A program made the translations under genes and the position numbers. Source: Cannabis sativa (lineage: Eukaryota > Streptophyta > Magnoliopsida > Rosales > Cannabaceae). From it: a stretch of 64,000 nt of DNA. The stretch is from positions 30,615,323 to 30,679,322 of the forward strand of contig NC_083602.1 of NCBI RefSeq assembly GCF_029168945.1. Reading direction: 5' to 3'. This document shows positions 24,060 to 34,782 of this stretch, piece after piece (the first letter of the stretch is position 1; each line of letters opens with the position of its first letter). A model generated the notes under the pieces. The model ran no database searches and was not told the origin of the DNA. It saw only the letters and a list, made by a program, of their open reading frames with translations.

Positions 24060-27000
24060 GGAAGCCTATCCAGCTGATACCTGGATGGGTACTCAAAGGG
24101 CTTATTGCTAATATTGACTGCCCTAGAGTGTCACAAACATCAACCTATGGGATAATCTAAATTGCCTAGTAATGGTTATACTTTTTTAAACACAATCAAA
24201 TCTTGTCTCCTTTGTCCAAGCATGGTAGTGCGCTTACCTCATTCACCTTTTTGCTAGATGGATATTGCAGACCTCTGCTTTTAAAGGTGAAATCTTTGGG
24301 TGGCACGTGCCCTCTACTTTTAAAGGTTAAACCTCATAGCGATACTTGTCCACAGAGTACAAATGGCCCCTAATTGTCCAGCTGCAGCACGCACGAGCAC
24401 AATTATTTCCAAAGGACCCAATAGTTAGCTCTCTTTTGCATGTAATTTACCCCATTATTAGGCTTTGAGAAAAACCCTAGGCGGGTCATGGGCATGTCCA
24501 TACCAACTACTTACCCTATACATACCCTTCTATTTCCATACGAAGGAGGATTAGAACCTTATATAGCTAACACTCTACTAATATTACTCTCCGTGCTCTT
24601 CTTCTTCAAGAGAAACAAAGGGTGCAGAGCTAGGGTTTCTTACAAAAATACTGCAAACACATCAAATACGCCCTTAGAGGCTAATATACTAGCTCATGGA
24701 CAAAAATTAATTAATACCCAAGCCACGTAAAAAAATTCCATCTCTTTACTTTCTATATTTTATTATTTTTTTAGTTCTTAAATATTTGGTTTTTGAAAAT
24801 CTCAGTAACCATGAACATATATATTTTCTTTGATTTTGTAATATTTTTATTTGTATTGTAATTGATAGTTTTTACATGGTGTTATGTCGTTATTCATTAA
24901 ATTTAGTATGCAAGTATATGCAATCGAATCAAGTAATATAATGATGAAGTAGAGTATTGTTCCCACAATGATTGATTATCAATTACCAATTAATTAATTA
25001 TTTGTTTCTATTTTATTAAAAAAAAAATTGTTGGATAAAAGTAAATAAAACAAAACAATAATTAAAATTTAGAAAAAATAACAATGATAAAGACAAGAAT
25101 TATTATGATCCACAACTATCCTTTATTTTACTTATTAATGCAGTTACCCCAATGTATCTTCTTCCTATTTAATTGATAAGTTGAATTAAGTAGTTTATAA
25201 TCTGATTAAGACTTACAAAGCCAATCTATGTAAAAACTCCTTTTATTCTATGGTAAAGTTTAATCACAAAGAAACATTAAGCAAAGTAACTCATAAAATC
25301 ATACAAATAATCTAGATACTTTCATCCTAAATCAATTTGCATCCATAATTATTAGAGCATATTCAAATTTCACTTTTCAGAATTTTGATTCGAATTCATA
25401 GATAACAATTATAGATGGTCAGTAAATAATTGTAAAATTAAAACAAATTGTATGGAATTGAATTAAAGGAAGAAGACGAAATTGAACAATTACATTAATC
25501 CATAAAATAAATTCAAGTGGTTCACATAATGATCCTTAAAAGAAAATTAGCTACTAGAACTCATTCTAAAATAATAGAAATTCAATTAAAAATAGAAAAG
25601 ATAAAGATAAAGGAGATAGAACATTATGTGGAGTCCTCCAATGGTGTCTTTGCTCCTAGCATTTCTTCTTTGCTCCAAATTGGTCTATATTTTCGAATGG
25701 TCTCAAAGCTTGCTTAGAAAGTCGCAATTTTCCTAGTTTTCATTTTTCCTCACAGATTCTTAGTTTCTCATTTTTTTTCCTCTTCGGCGAACAAGCAATG
25801 TTGCGGCCTTCCTTGCTAAGTCACAACCTTGATGAGTAGATTCCTTTTTTTCTTCAATTTTCACTTTATTTTTGGAAAATGTTCATTCTTGTCTTTAGAC
25901 CACGAATTTTTAAGATATAGTGCAATCTTTGATCCATTTTAGACTATGAGAAATCTAAGTAAACTTGTAGAAGTTTTTTTTTTTTTCTTTTAGTTATCCA
26001 ATTTTTTGTCTCAAAAAGGCTTAAAAAATACCAAAATTACCAAAAATAGAGATCTCTTAACATTTTTTCCTTAAAAACATAATAAAAACAAAATCAAACA
26101 TAAATCCAAACAATAAAGTGATAAAAATATTAAAACACACACCAAAATAGAATCTAAAAATACATAAAAATAAACCTAACAGTCATGTTGTTTCATATTG
26201 TTAATTTGTTATGTATAATGGTGTTCAGTTATGTTAATATTTATTAGTATGTTATGTTCAAATTTTATTTTATGGAGTTGGCAAAAGTTTGATAAGTTCT
26301 TTTTAGAAGTATTCAAGTTGAAGATAAGTTTCTTTCTTTTTAATTTTATCTATTTTTTTTCACTAGTATTGTGTTCTTACTATTTGTTTTCTTATTCTGT
26401 AGGCAGGTTTTACAGTAATCATGTAACAGAAGCTCTATCTTTAGCGGATGTATTGGATTAGTCTCTTACTTTTGGGTTGCCTTTTTTATCCTTTCGAATG
26501 TAATTATTTAGTTGTGATTTATGCTTTCTCTAGGAGGTTTTATTTTTGTTATGATTATTTAGGATCTTTATTAGAGATTTTTGTTAGTTTGTAGTTCAAT
26601 TCTTATGAGGCATCTCTAATTTATGAATGCCGCATATAAATTTACAGTTTGTGCACTCAAAACTAATTGTGATAAATGATTTCTATCTTTTCTCTATGAT
26701 GTATCAAAATTCTTATTATATTCAATAAATGTTCATTTGTTAAAAAAAATAATAATATATTTTTAATAGGATAATTATTCTTTCTTTTTGTTTCTTGTGT
26801 GTATTATGCCTTTGTTGTTTGTTCTTTTCGATCTCTAATTTTTCTTTTCCCACCAAACTTAGGTCACAAAAATGTAAGCTTCACTTTGAGCAAAACAAAG
26901 AAAATGTAAGCAATACATAATAAACCGCGGCCCTTTGATTGGTCTTGATGTCTGTGTAGTGTGTAACGAAATAGGAAAAATATGCGTAAAAAGAGGCCGA

Positions 27001-27178
27001 GAGTGTATGGTTCTCAGTGGACCTCACCATGGTAAATCTCTTTCTATAAATCCAAGGATCCAAGGGGCCCACCATCCCGTAGATAGTAATGGTGCCGGGT
27101 GCGTGTACATTACTGATCAGAGTTTGTTTCGTCACTTTTTTTTTTACCTTTTTTCTTTTAAGAAAATAAAATAATAAA
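24060..27178. other. Intergenic AT-rich region, no supported gene
   Basis: A promoter/5'-UTR-like stretch (24400-24730) contains a short frame, but nothing follows it that looks like coding exons. From 24900 a phrase typical of plant repeats (atgcaagtatatgcaatcga...gttcccac) suggests an old retrotransposon fragment. A more GC-balanced patch at 26920-27130 has short frames on both strands but no domain I recognise. Confidence 0.4.
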
Positions 27179-27553
27179 GGCTAATTATACATATATTAAA
27201 TTATATTTTTTAAATTTTTAAAGTCGTTAAAAATATTTTCTGAATTATTGAGATTGTTAGATTTAAGAATTTTTGTCTAATTTCATTTAATTTTACTACT
27301 TCAGTGATTGTTTATGTACTAAATTATCCTCCCCAGACTTTAATATATACCAAATCATGCTCCTCAAATTTTGATATGTACTAAATCATGTCCCCTGAAC
27401 TTTCATCTATGTTAGACTTTTTTACTAAAATTAGACAAAAATCCTTAAACCCAACAATCTCATAGTTTAAGGGGTATTTTTAACGACTTTAAAAATTTAA
27501 GGGGTATAATTTAATATATGTCAAAATTCAAGGAGAAAAAATCTTAATTATCC
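27179..27553. repeat. Foldback/MITE-like repeat, copy 1
   Basis: The two halves are inverted relatives: GGCTAATTA at one end, TTAATTATCC at the other, with 'ttaaagtcgttaaaaat' on the left mirrored by 'atttttaacgactttaa' on the right. It is the same family as 38572-38953 and 39153-39551. It has no coding content. Confidence 0.7.
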
Positions 27554-27959
27554 AATAATAAATATATAAAAAAAAATACAAAAAAAAATTACAAAACTAC
27601 AATTTAAGAAATTTTATATATTTTTATAGTTTTTAAAATTTTATTTACATAAATTATAGTTTTTTGATGTATTTTTATGTTGTACTCTTGTTATTTTGTT
27701 ATTGTTTTTGGTGTTTGTAGATTATTTTTTATGTTATTTTGTTGTTTTCCTATTATTTTCTTGTAACTTCTTTGTTGTTTTCTTGTGTCTTTATAGAATA
27801 TTGTAAAAACTTAAAAAAAATTCCAACTTTGAATGTTAAAGTGTAAAATTTTTATTAAAATTAGCAATATATGTAATTTTCTCAAAATAAAATTTGTTTT
27901 TGATATTAGAAATTTTGAATTTTACCAAATGCCAATTTTACAGAATTTGATTTTTCATG

Positions 27960-30190
27960 CTTATTTGAGAGTAAAATTAATTAGGTAAACTAGTATTGGG
28001 TGAAATTGGTAATGTGTATCCACTTTTCTCTCTTTCCCTCTCGCTCACTCTTCCCCTTTCTCTAGTTCTCTCCAAACTCCATTACCGAAACCACCGTTGA
28101 ACTTCGGTGACCACCACCCACGACCCTCCCTCTCTTTCTAGTTCTCTCTATTGTGTGACCGAGACCCACAACCCTCCTTTCTCTGGTTCTATCTGGTGCG
28201 TGGTCGATGGCCCACGACTCACGACCACCACTATCGAACGGACTAACAAACGATATGTAATTTCTTTGTATTTTTTATTTATTCTTTGGTAAAAGATTAA
28301 GTTTTAGGGAAATCTACATTTTTTGTGATTTTTTTTTATGTATGGTACAACAGTGGTCCGATGGTGGGTACAATAGTAGTGTAATTTGGAGGTTAGGGAT
28401 GAAGGTCCAATGATGGTCTGATGTAGGTCCAATGCCATTCTGTTGTTGAAATGAGCAAAGATTGAAGACGTAAGTCCGATAGTGACCCAATGCTATCCAT
28501 AAATGTAGGATATGGTCTGATGCAGTCAGGAGCGGAGCTAGGATTAAGTTTTCGGGGGGCGAATTATTGTAAGATAAGTATCTATAAAATAAAAAATTAA
28601 CATTTGTGTCAATAATAAAAGTTGATACTTTATAAAAGATATATTCACATAAATAATAAAGAATTTTGAAAGCAGTATAATCAACACATGACCAAAATTA
28701 TAGGAAAGAACTAAAAAAAATTAAGGTCAAAGTTTTTATTAAGAATATTCTACTTAATTACTTTCTTAGGACACTTAATTAATTAATTAAAATAATAGAA
28801 TAAATTTATAATACGTACACCTCTTTAAAGGGGTGTTTTGACACCTTCCTGTTTGATTTGATATTTAGGAGAATTTTTAGTCTATTTTTTTTTATGATTG
28901 TGTATATTATAATTATTTAAGATCACTTGTAAATTTTTAAAAGATTCCGAATAGTTTGTATTGCCAAAAAATAAAATTTAAACAGTTACTTATTCTGCGC
29001 TGAAAAAGAAAAAATAGTCACTTATGCAACAAAATATTTAAATTTTATTTTTGGCAATGTGAGCTATTAAAAATTTACAAGTTATTTTAAATAATTATAA
29101 TATACATGGTTATAAAAAAAAAATAAAAAATTCTTCTGAATGTCAAAAGAGATAAAAGATATACTTAAACAATCTTTTACAATGAAGTCTATTTTTTTTT
29201 AATAGCATACTTGTATATTTGTAGTAAAATTTAAAAATAATACACTTAATTTTATTTTTTACTCTAATTATTTTTTTTCTATATAGTAACAAACTATTAT
29301 TAATTTATAATTAATATATTACCATATAGATTATTATAAAAATAAAAAATAAAACAATTTAATAATTCAATATACTACTTTCTACTTTTTTCGTTTGACT
29401 TTTTTTTTATAATGATGAACTATAAATTAATGCATATATATAATTTTTGTTCATTAAGAAGAACACATACATTTGTTTATAGAAATTTTGAGGGGGTCAG
29501 GGCCACCCCAGCTATACACCTACATCCGCCCATGGATCGGTTCGATATTTTTCTGTTGTTGAAATTAGTAAAAGTTGTAGACGTAGATCTAAGGGTAGTT
29601 TGATGGTGGTCTGATGGTACCCATTTTTATATACAATAACATTAAAAATATGAGTAACGTTGGGCCACTATCGAACTTATATCGGACTTACGTCTTCAAC
29701 CTTTACTCATTTCAACAATAGAAAAACATCAGGCCTGCATCAGACCTAGTGTAAAACCAATTTTCTACCCAAAATACAGATCCGACCAAACTCAACCCTA
29801 AATCTAACATAAACTCAAAAGTCACAAAGATTCATCATACATTTTAATCTTAAATCAATAAACTCATACAGGTCTCTTTGTTCGTAGCAGTGTGTTCGTG
29901 GTTGAGGAAGGAGATTGGCGTGAGCTTGGACGGATTGAAATGGAGTCGAGAGGGTTAGTCTGATTGGTCTTTTAGTGGGTTGAGTGGTCTTGGATGGTGG
30001 CAGTGCTATTGGATGGTAGCGGTAGTCTTGGATGGCGGGGGTGGTCTTGGATGGTGACAGTGGTCGTGGAGGTTCGGTTCTCTTGAAGAGAGCGAGCGAG
30101 AATGGAGGGAGAGAGTTAAAAAATGGGCGAAATAACTTTGGGTGATGAAAAATTGACCTAATCTAACAATATTAATACACTAATGATTTG
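27960..30190. repeat. Large diverged inverted repeat, possible Mutator-like non-autonomous element
   Basis: The left arm (about 28330-28520) contains 'tgttgttgaaatgagcaaagattgaagacgtaagtccgat'-like sequence. Its inverse occurs at 29650-29760, with a further direct relative at 29545-29590. Both outer arms also carry TC/AG-rich tracts followed by Pro/Asp-like triplets in opposite orientation (28020-28220 versus 29880-30110). The ends are not sharp. The region is split by the hAT-like element at 28527-29534. Confidence 0.4.
28527..29534. mobile_element. hAT-like non-autonomous element
   Basis: The left end, CAGGAGCGGAGCTAGG, and the reverse complement of the right end, CATGGGCGGATGTAGG, are matching hAT-style termini about 1.0 kb apart. 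The interior is AT-rich with no transposase. The flanking 8-mers (gatgcagt / gatcggtt) share only four positions, so the TSD is weak or decayed. Confidence 0.6.
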
Positions 30191-31039
30191 GGAATAAAAT
30201 TTGGCCTAAATTGACATTTTTACCTATATAATATTGTATATAGTCATCACTTTTGAAAATTAAAAATTGTGACTCAGAGAGGAAAAGGAGTACAGAGAAA
30301 AGGGGTTTTGGTGGCTATAACTATACACCTCAAAAGAAAGAAATATTCCACGCAATGATTTATAATTGTTTAGAGGGGGTGAAGTCTAACAGCCTTTCTG
30401 AAATAAAGAATAGACTATATATTATCCCCATATATGTGGTCCTTGTAATTAAGAATACTTGTTACTCAATTATTGGGTGTATTATGTTTTACCTGAATAT
30501 CCTTGATTTAATTTAATATTAATTATTGAAAACTTCGGCACACTAATGAAACTACAAAACACACCAATAAAAAAAATGAAAGAAGCACAAGAGAACAAAC
30601 CATAGCAAAAAGAAAAAGAAATCCTCGCATACGCTGATAACATATGAGTAGGAAGAGCAAGTGAAATTTAGATGATGCCCCAAAAGCCCAGGTCAGCTGA
30701 CTAAGCTCGTCTAGTTGGTTTCCAATACATAAAGGTGGCTGCCTTTATGTTTGTGCTCAATTTTATAATCAATATCTTTGGTATGTATATATGTATACAC
30801 ACATACGTATATGCATTATACTTGACGCGGTTTCATGGTGAATAGTTGAAAAGCAATATAGTAATTCCATGATATTTTGTCGGAGGTACCATCTTGGGAA
30901 GTGTAAATAGAGATCAAACAAACTTACCATATTGAGAAAGATTGACCATATTATTAAGCTGCCTAAAAAATTGATTCAGGTAATGGTAAAAAAGTGTTAC
31001 AGCAAGTATCATAATAAATAAAACTAATACAATAGAATC
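30191..31039. other. Downstream flank of TATA, no gene
   Basis: Non-coding sequence between repeats and the TATA stop codon. It presumably holds the TATA 3' UTR just below 31040. No clear poly(A) signal could be assigned. Confidence 0.4.
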
Positions 31040-33983
31040 TCATACAGTCTCTTTTGAGCTGGGGACCTTGGTATCTTGCTTCTCTTCTTCAATCACTGCC
31101 GTAGGTTTGTCCACAGGGGCTTCTTCTGTCACTTCGGGTCCCTTAAGCTCAGATTCAAACTCCTTTGCTGCCTGTAACAATCAAACACAATTAAACTATT
31201 CTTAAGGAGAAGGAAAAAGCAGCTAAGCCAACATCAATTCGTTAAATACTAATATAGAACATTGTCAAAAGCACTGACTATTCAAATATTTTTGCGTGTT
31301 CCACTAGCTGTTTTAGATAATTGACAAAAAGCATGAAGACTTAAAAAAATGAGAATAATGACCACAGATGCACACCTAGAGCCAAACTAAGAGTTAGCAC
31401 CATTAAACTTCCGTCAGTTTATGCTTTCTTTTCTTTCACCCTTGTTAGATAAGATAAAATATTTTTCAAAAGGTGCCTCCAGCATACTTTATGTAAACTG
31501 ATGAGTCCACCATGTTTTATGGGATTGCATAGAAGAGTACATATATATTATTTTATGTCTTAATTATTTGCTAATGAGAGCAACTAAATGAGTCAACTCA
31601 AAGATGAGTATCAAATTAGTTCTCTTACCACGTGTGTTTTATATAACATGCTGTTCTAGATTCATTCAACTCAATGGTCGGCATAACAACACTAAATAAA
31701 ATAAAATAAATAACTTAAGTTCAGGAAAATCTAGATACTGGACTAAATTGAGGGGGTTTTCAGCATATATTTTCGTAGATCGGATCAATTTTAACCTCCA
31801 CAAGATAACTGAATTAGGGCTCGTTTGGAACGCCGTATTAGGTCGTATTGTATTGTATTGTATTATATTGAATTGCATTTTATGTAATATTTTTATGTAA
31901 AACTATATGTGGTATTAAATTTGATGGACACCTAAATATATAATATTTTAGTATAAATTAAAGTTTAACATAGTATTATATAAAAATATGATAAATAATC
32001 CAATTCAATATAATACAATACAATACAATACGACCTAATACGGCGTTCCAAACGAGCCCTTAAACTATTGCCTCCACTAGCTCCACCTTTGGTGGGTTGA
32101 AAATAGCAGTCATCAATCACAAATCTTTCTAAGACTTTGGATAGTGAATAACTCCATTTCTAGTCTCTCTACTACAATTACTTAATTGAAATTATATCTG
32201 CGTAAGGTTAATACAATGGGCTTCTCTCACTTACATAAGTTTCGAAATCCATGTTATTCTTCGAAGTTCAAAGAAAACAATATAGTCACACCCACAGCTA
32301 GCCGCCCTCCTATGAGTTGAAAATAACAGCCCTCTATTTCACTTGTCCTAACTACAATGTTCAGTTCATGACTACTTCCAATAACCTCCTTTACAAAATA
32401 ACAATACATCGGGAGCTACTTTACTCCTTATCCTAGGCCAAATTGGCAACCAAGATTATGCAGCATACTTATGTGGGAATCATTTGTTTTTCCATGCATT
32501 CATTTTTAAGCAATATATTTTACAAGTTTCCTTAATACAATGCCCATGACTACTTCCATTAATCTCTTTTACAAAATAAAAATAAAGTATACTTCAGGAA
32601 CCGCTATGCACCTTATCCTAGGCCAAATTTGCAACCAAGACTATGCAGAATGCTAATTTTGGAAATTACTGTTAGAGAGTCTCACATTGATAATGTATAA
32701 AAGCTTAATACCATATAATATATAAGATGCATGGACTACTTCTCTCATTGTCAATTGATTTTGAGATGGAACCCTATGCATCTTACCATACACTCACCCT
32801 ATTCCACTTAATCCACTACACTTTCGCATTCCAACAATTACTTGTTTTTCAATGTATTCATTATGACGCAATCTATTACTAGGTTAAGTTTATAAATGCA
32901 AAGTTAGATTAGAAGTATGTAAAGCACAATATTTAGGCTCACTTGTACAGAAAAGATTTCAAGTAATGAAAGAATAAAAAACAAATAACACAATAACAAA
33001 AAAAGGTTTACAATACAAAAATCGTAACAATGATGGAACAGAAACAAACAAGCACAGCAAATAAATAATCAAAACATTCGTATTAATGGAAAATATCAGT
33101 AACATCCCACCAATTGCTCTATTTGGATCTTAATTCAAAATCAAACACAAACAAGCATAGACAAACAAAACTTCTCTACTTTTTACATTAAAAACTTAGG
33201 GCATTTTTACTAATCTGTGATGATAAGAATAGCAATCAGAAACAATTTGGTGAGGAACGAGAACTAATCATAAGTTGAGTCATCCCTCAATTTCACTAAG
33301 TATGAAGGATTCCTGTCTCAAATGGATAAGCTAACACATAATGGATTGGAAAAGGAAATTTTTTTCTTAACGGTGCATTACTGACTAGTAAACATTCTAA
33401 GAAACAATCACTACTCAACCAAAATCTTGCCCTGAGTTTCTATCTCTTCCTCTTACTTTATACTCAAAGCTCACTTTTCTTCACCACTTATTTAATTTAA
33501 ATTCACATCTTGCGTTGAATCCTAGTTGGAATAAAATGCAGAACTTTCTTGAATTTCAACATAGCTTCATATATAACTCAAACAATCGAGTACAGTCAAG
33601 CAAAGATTATCTAAACAATTCTCTCATAAACGAAATGAAACAGTATAAAAAATGAAATTAACCTGTTGGAAGCTCTTGACAGTCTTTCCAATGCTCTTGC
33701 CGACTTCCGGCAACTTCTTGGGCCCAAAAACCAAAGCAGCAACCCCAGCAATAACAACGAGCTCAGGTACACCAAGACCAAACAAAGCATTACAAGTCAT
33801 ACCCTTTCTAGCTCGCTCGGTTCCGAATTTGGCTCTGCTTCGACCTAAAACCAACGCATCTACCTTCCTGCTCCCGAAAGCGGTCCCGTTGACATTGTTT
33901 ACGTAAAAGCTAGAACGGGACGAAGATAAAGGCAGACAAGGAAGAGGTGTTGGTGGTGATAAAGAAATTGAAGAAATCTCCAT
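31040..33983 (-). CDS. TATA: Sec-independent protein translocase subunit TATA (Tha4), chloroplastic; two exons
   Basis: TatA subunit of the thylakoid twin-arginine (cpTat) translocase. It oligomerises with the cpTatC-Hcf106 receptor to pass folded proteins into the lumen on the proton gradient. Exon 1 is 33983-33663 (107 codons); intron 33662-31172 has GT/AG ends; exon 2 is 31171-31040 (43 codons plus stop). Total 150 aa, the usual Tha4 size. Residues 1-64 are Ser/Arg-rich and acid-poor, a chloroplast transit peptide. A single membrane helix follows (about 72-87, VPELVVIAGVAALVF), with the conserved Glu74 needed in Tha4, then the FGP hinge (86-88) and the amphipathic helix KKLPEVGKSIGKTVKSFQQ. 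The exon junction keeps the frame, giving FQQ|AAKEFESEL. The C-terminus is acidic and Pro-rich, as in the family. The ATG at 33983 begins the transit peptide. The gene appears intact. Its 2.5-kb intron contains a Tourist MITE and a TRIM-like solo LTR. Confidence 0.93.
31817..32059. mobile_element. Tourist/PIF-Harbinger MITE in TATA intron
   Basis: A 243-bp element with perfect 59-bp terminal inverted repeats beginning GGGCTCGTTTGGAACGCC, flanked by a TTA duplication (31814-31816 and 32060-32062). A 3-bp TTA/TAA TSD and GGGC-type ends fit PIF/Harbinger. Perfect TIRs imply a recent insertion. The TIRs contain a TATTG pentamer repeat. Confidence 0.92.
32367..32895. repeat. Local tandem duplication in TATA intron
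   Basis: Two diverged copies of a block of about 170 bp start at about 32367 and 32548. Both carry 'catgactacttcca', 'ccttatcctaggccaaat' and 'gcaaccaaga.tatgcag'. Both then lead to a 'cttgtttttc.atg.attcat' phrase; in the second copy this is split off by the 167-bp TRIM-like insertion. Confidence 0.75.
32670..32836. mobile_element. TRIM-like solo LTR in TATA intron
   Basis: A 167-bp element with TGTTAGAG and CCAACA ends, flanked by the 5-bp duplication ATTAC (32665-32669 and 32837-32841). The interior phrase 'tcaattgattttgagatgga' is typical of small plant TRIM LTRs. The size and lack of an interior indicate a solo LTR. Confidence 0.85.
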
Positions 33984-34782
33984 GGTTAATCGGGCTAAGA
34001 ATTCTTCTTATATCACAGTTTCTGATTTAGGGTTTTGGTTGAATTTTCAATTTTGTGTGATTTGGGTTGTGGATGATTAGATAACATTTGAGATTTGGAG
34101 AAGGAGACTGTGGGGCCTACCTGTGTTTGAACATGGATTAGGTAGATTTTTCTTACATGTTTATCTCACGTACAAAATTTTATGTATTAATAATTGAATT
34201 TTTTTTTGAGAAAAATTGAATTGAACCAGCAAATAATATAATTTTCTCTTCTTTTTTTTTTTTATATTCCCTTTTTATTATTATGTTAGTTGAGTATGGA
34301 AATGAGTTCAACATGTACACATATATAAAACCAATGTCACTGTACAGTGTCAGATTTAATATAAATGAAAGTGGGTAGGTTTCTCTTCACATTAAAATTT
34401 GAATAAAGATATTAAAAACGTTACACTAGAAATTAATAAAAATTAAATACTTTTAATTTTATCAGTTACTAGCTTGAAACACATGAAACAAACATGGTCA
34501 TGCCATTGAAAAATTGGATGATTATGTGAATTAAATTATTTATCAAGGGTAGCAATAATTATCAGTCCAATACATAATACTGTCAATCAAGCTAATGAAT
34601 TTTGTCTCTTTTATATTCATTTTTTATTTACATAGCTTTGGCCAAAATTAGTATGCCACAGAAGCAGCACTCAAAAATACTTCCAATAATTCTTCTTCTA
34701 GTTCCCTCCGGCTTACTTGCTCAGTTGTGCTCCCCAGTCCCTACTGCTGCTGCTCTCCATTGGGGTGAGGGGGCCCTCTTAC
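33984..34782. other. TATA upstream region and bZIP 3' flank
   Basis: About 0.8 kb lie between the TATA start codon and the bZIP stop codon. It should hold the TATA promoter and 5' UTR and the bZIP 3' UTR, since the genes are in tandem on the minus strand. No clear TATA box was assigned. Confidence 0.45.

Noticed and set aside
26231..26461. Hydrophobic 76-codon frame
   Set aside because: It is T-rich sequence that reads as Phe/Leu/Ile. There is no start context, domain or conserved neighbour.
33652..33906. Plus-strand frames across TATA exon 1
   Set aside because: Antisense shadows of the transit peptide and membrane helix exon.
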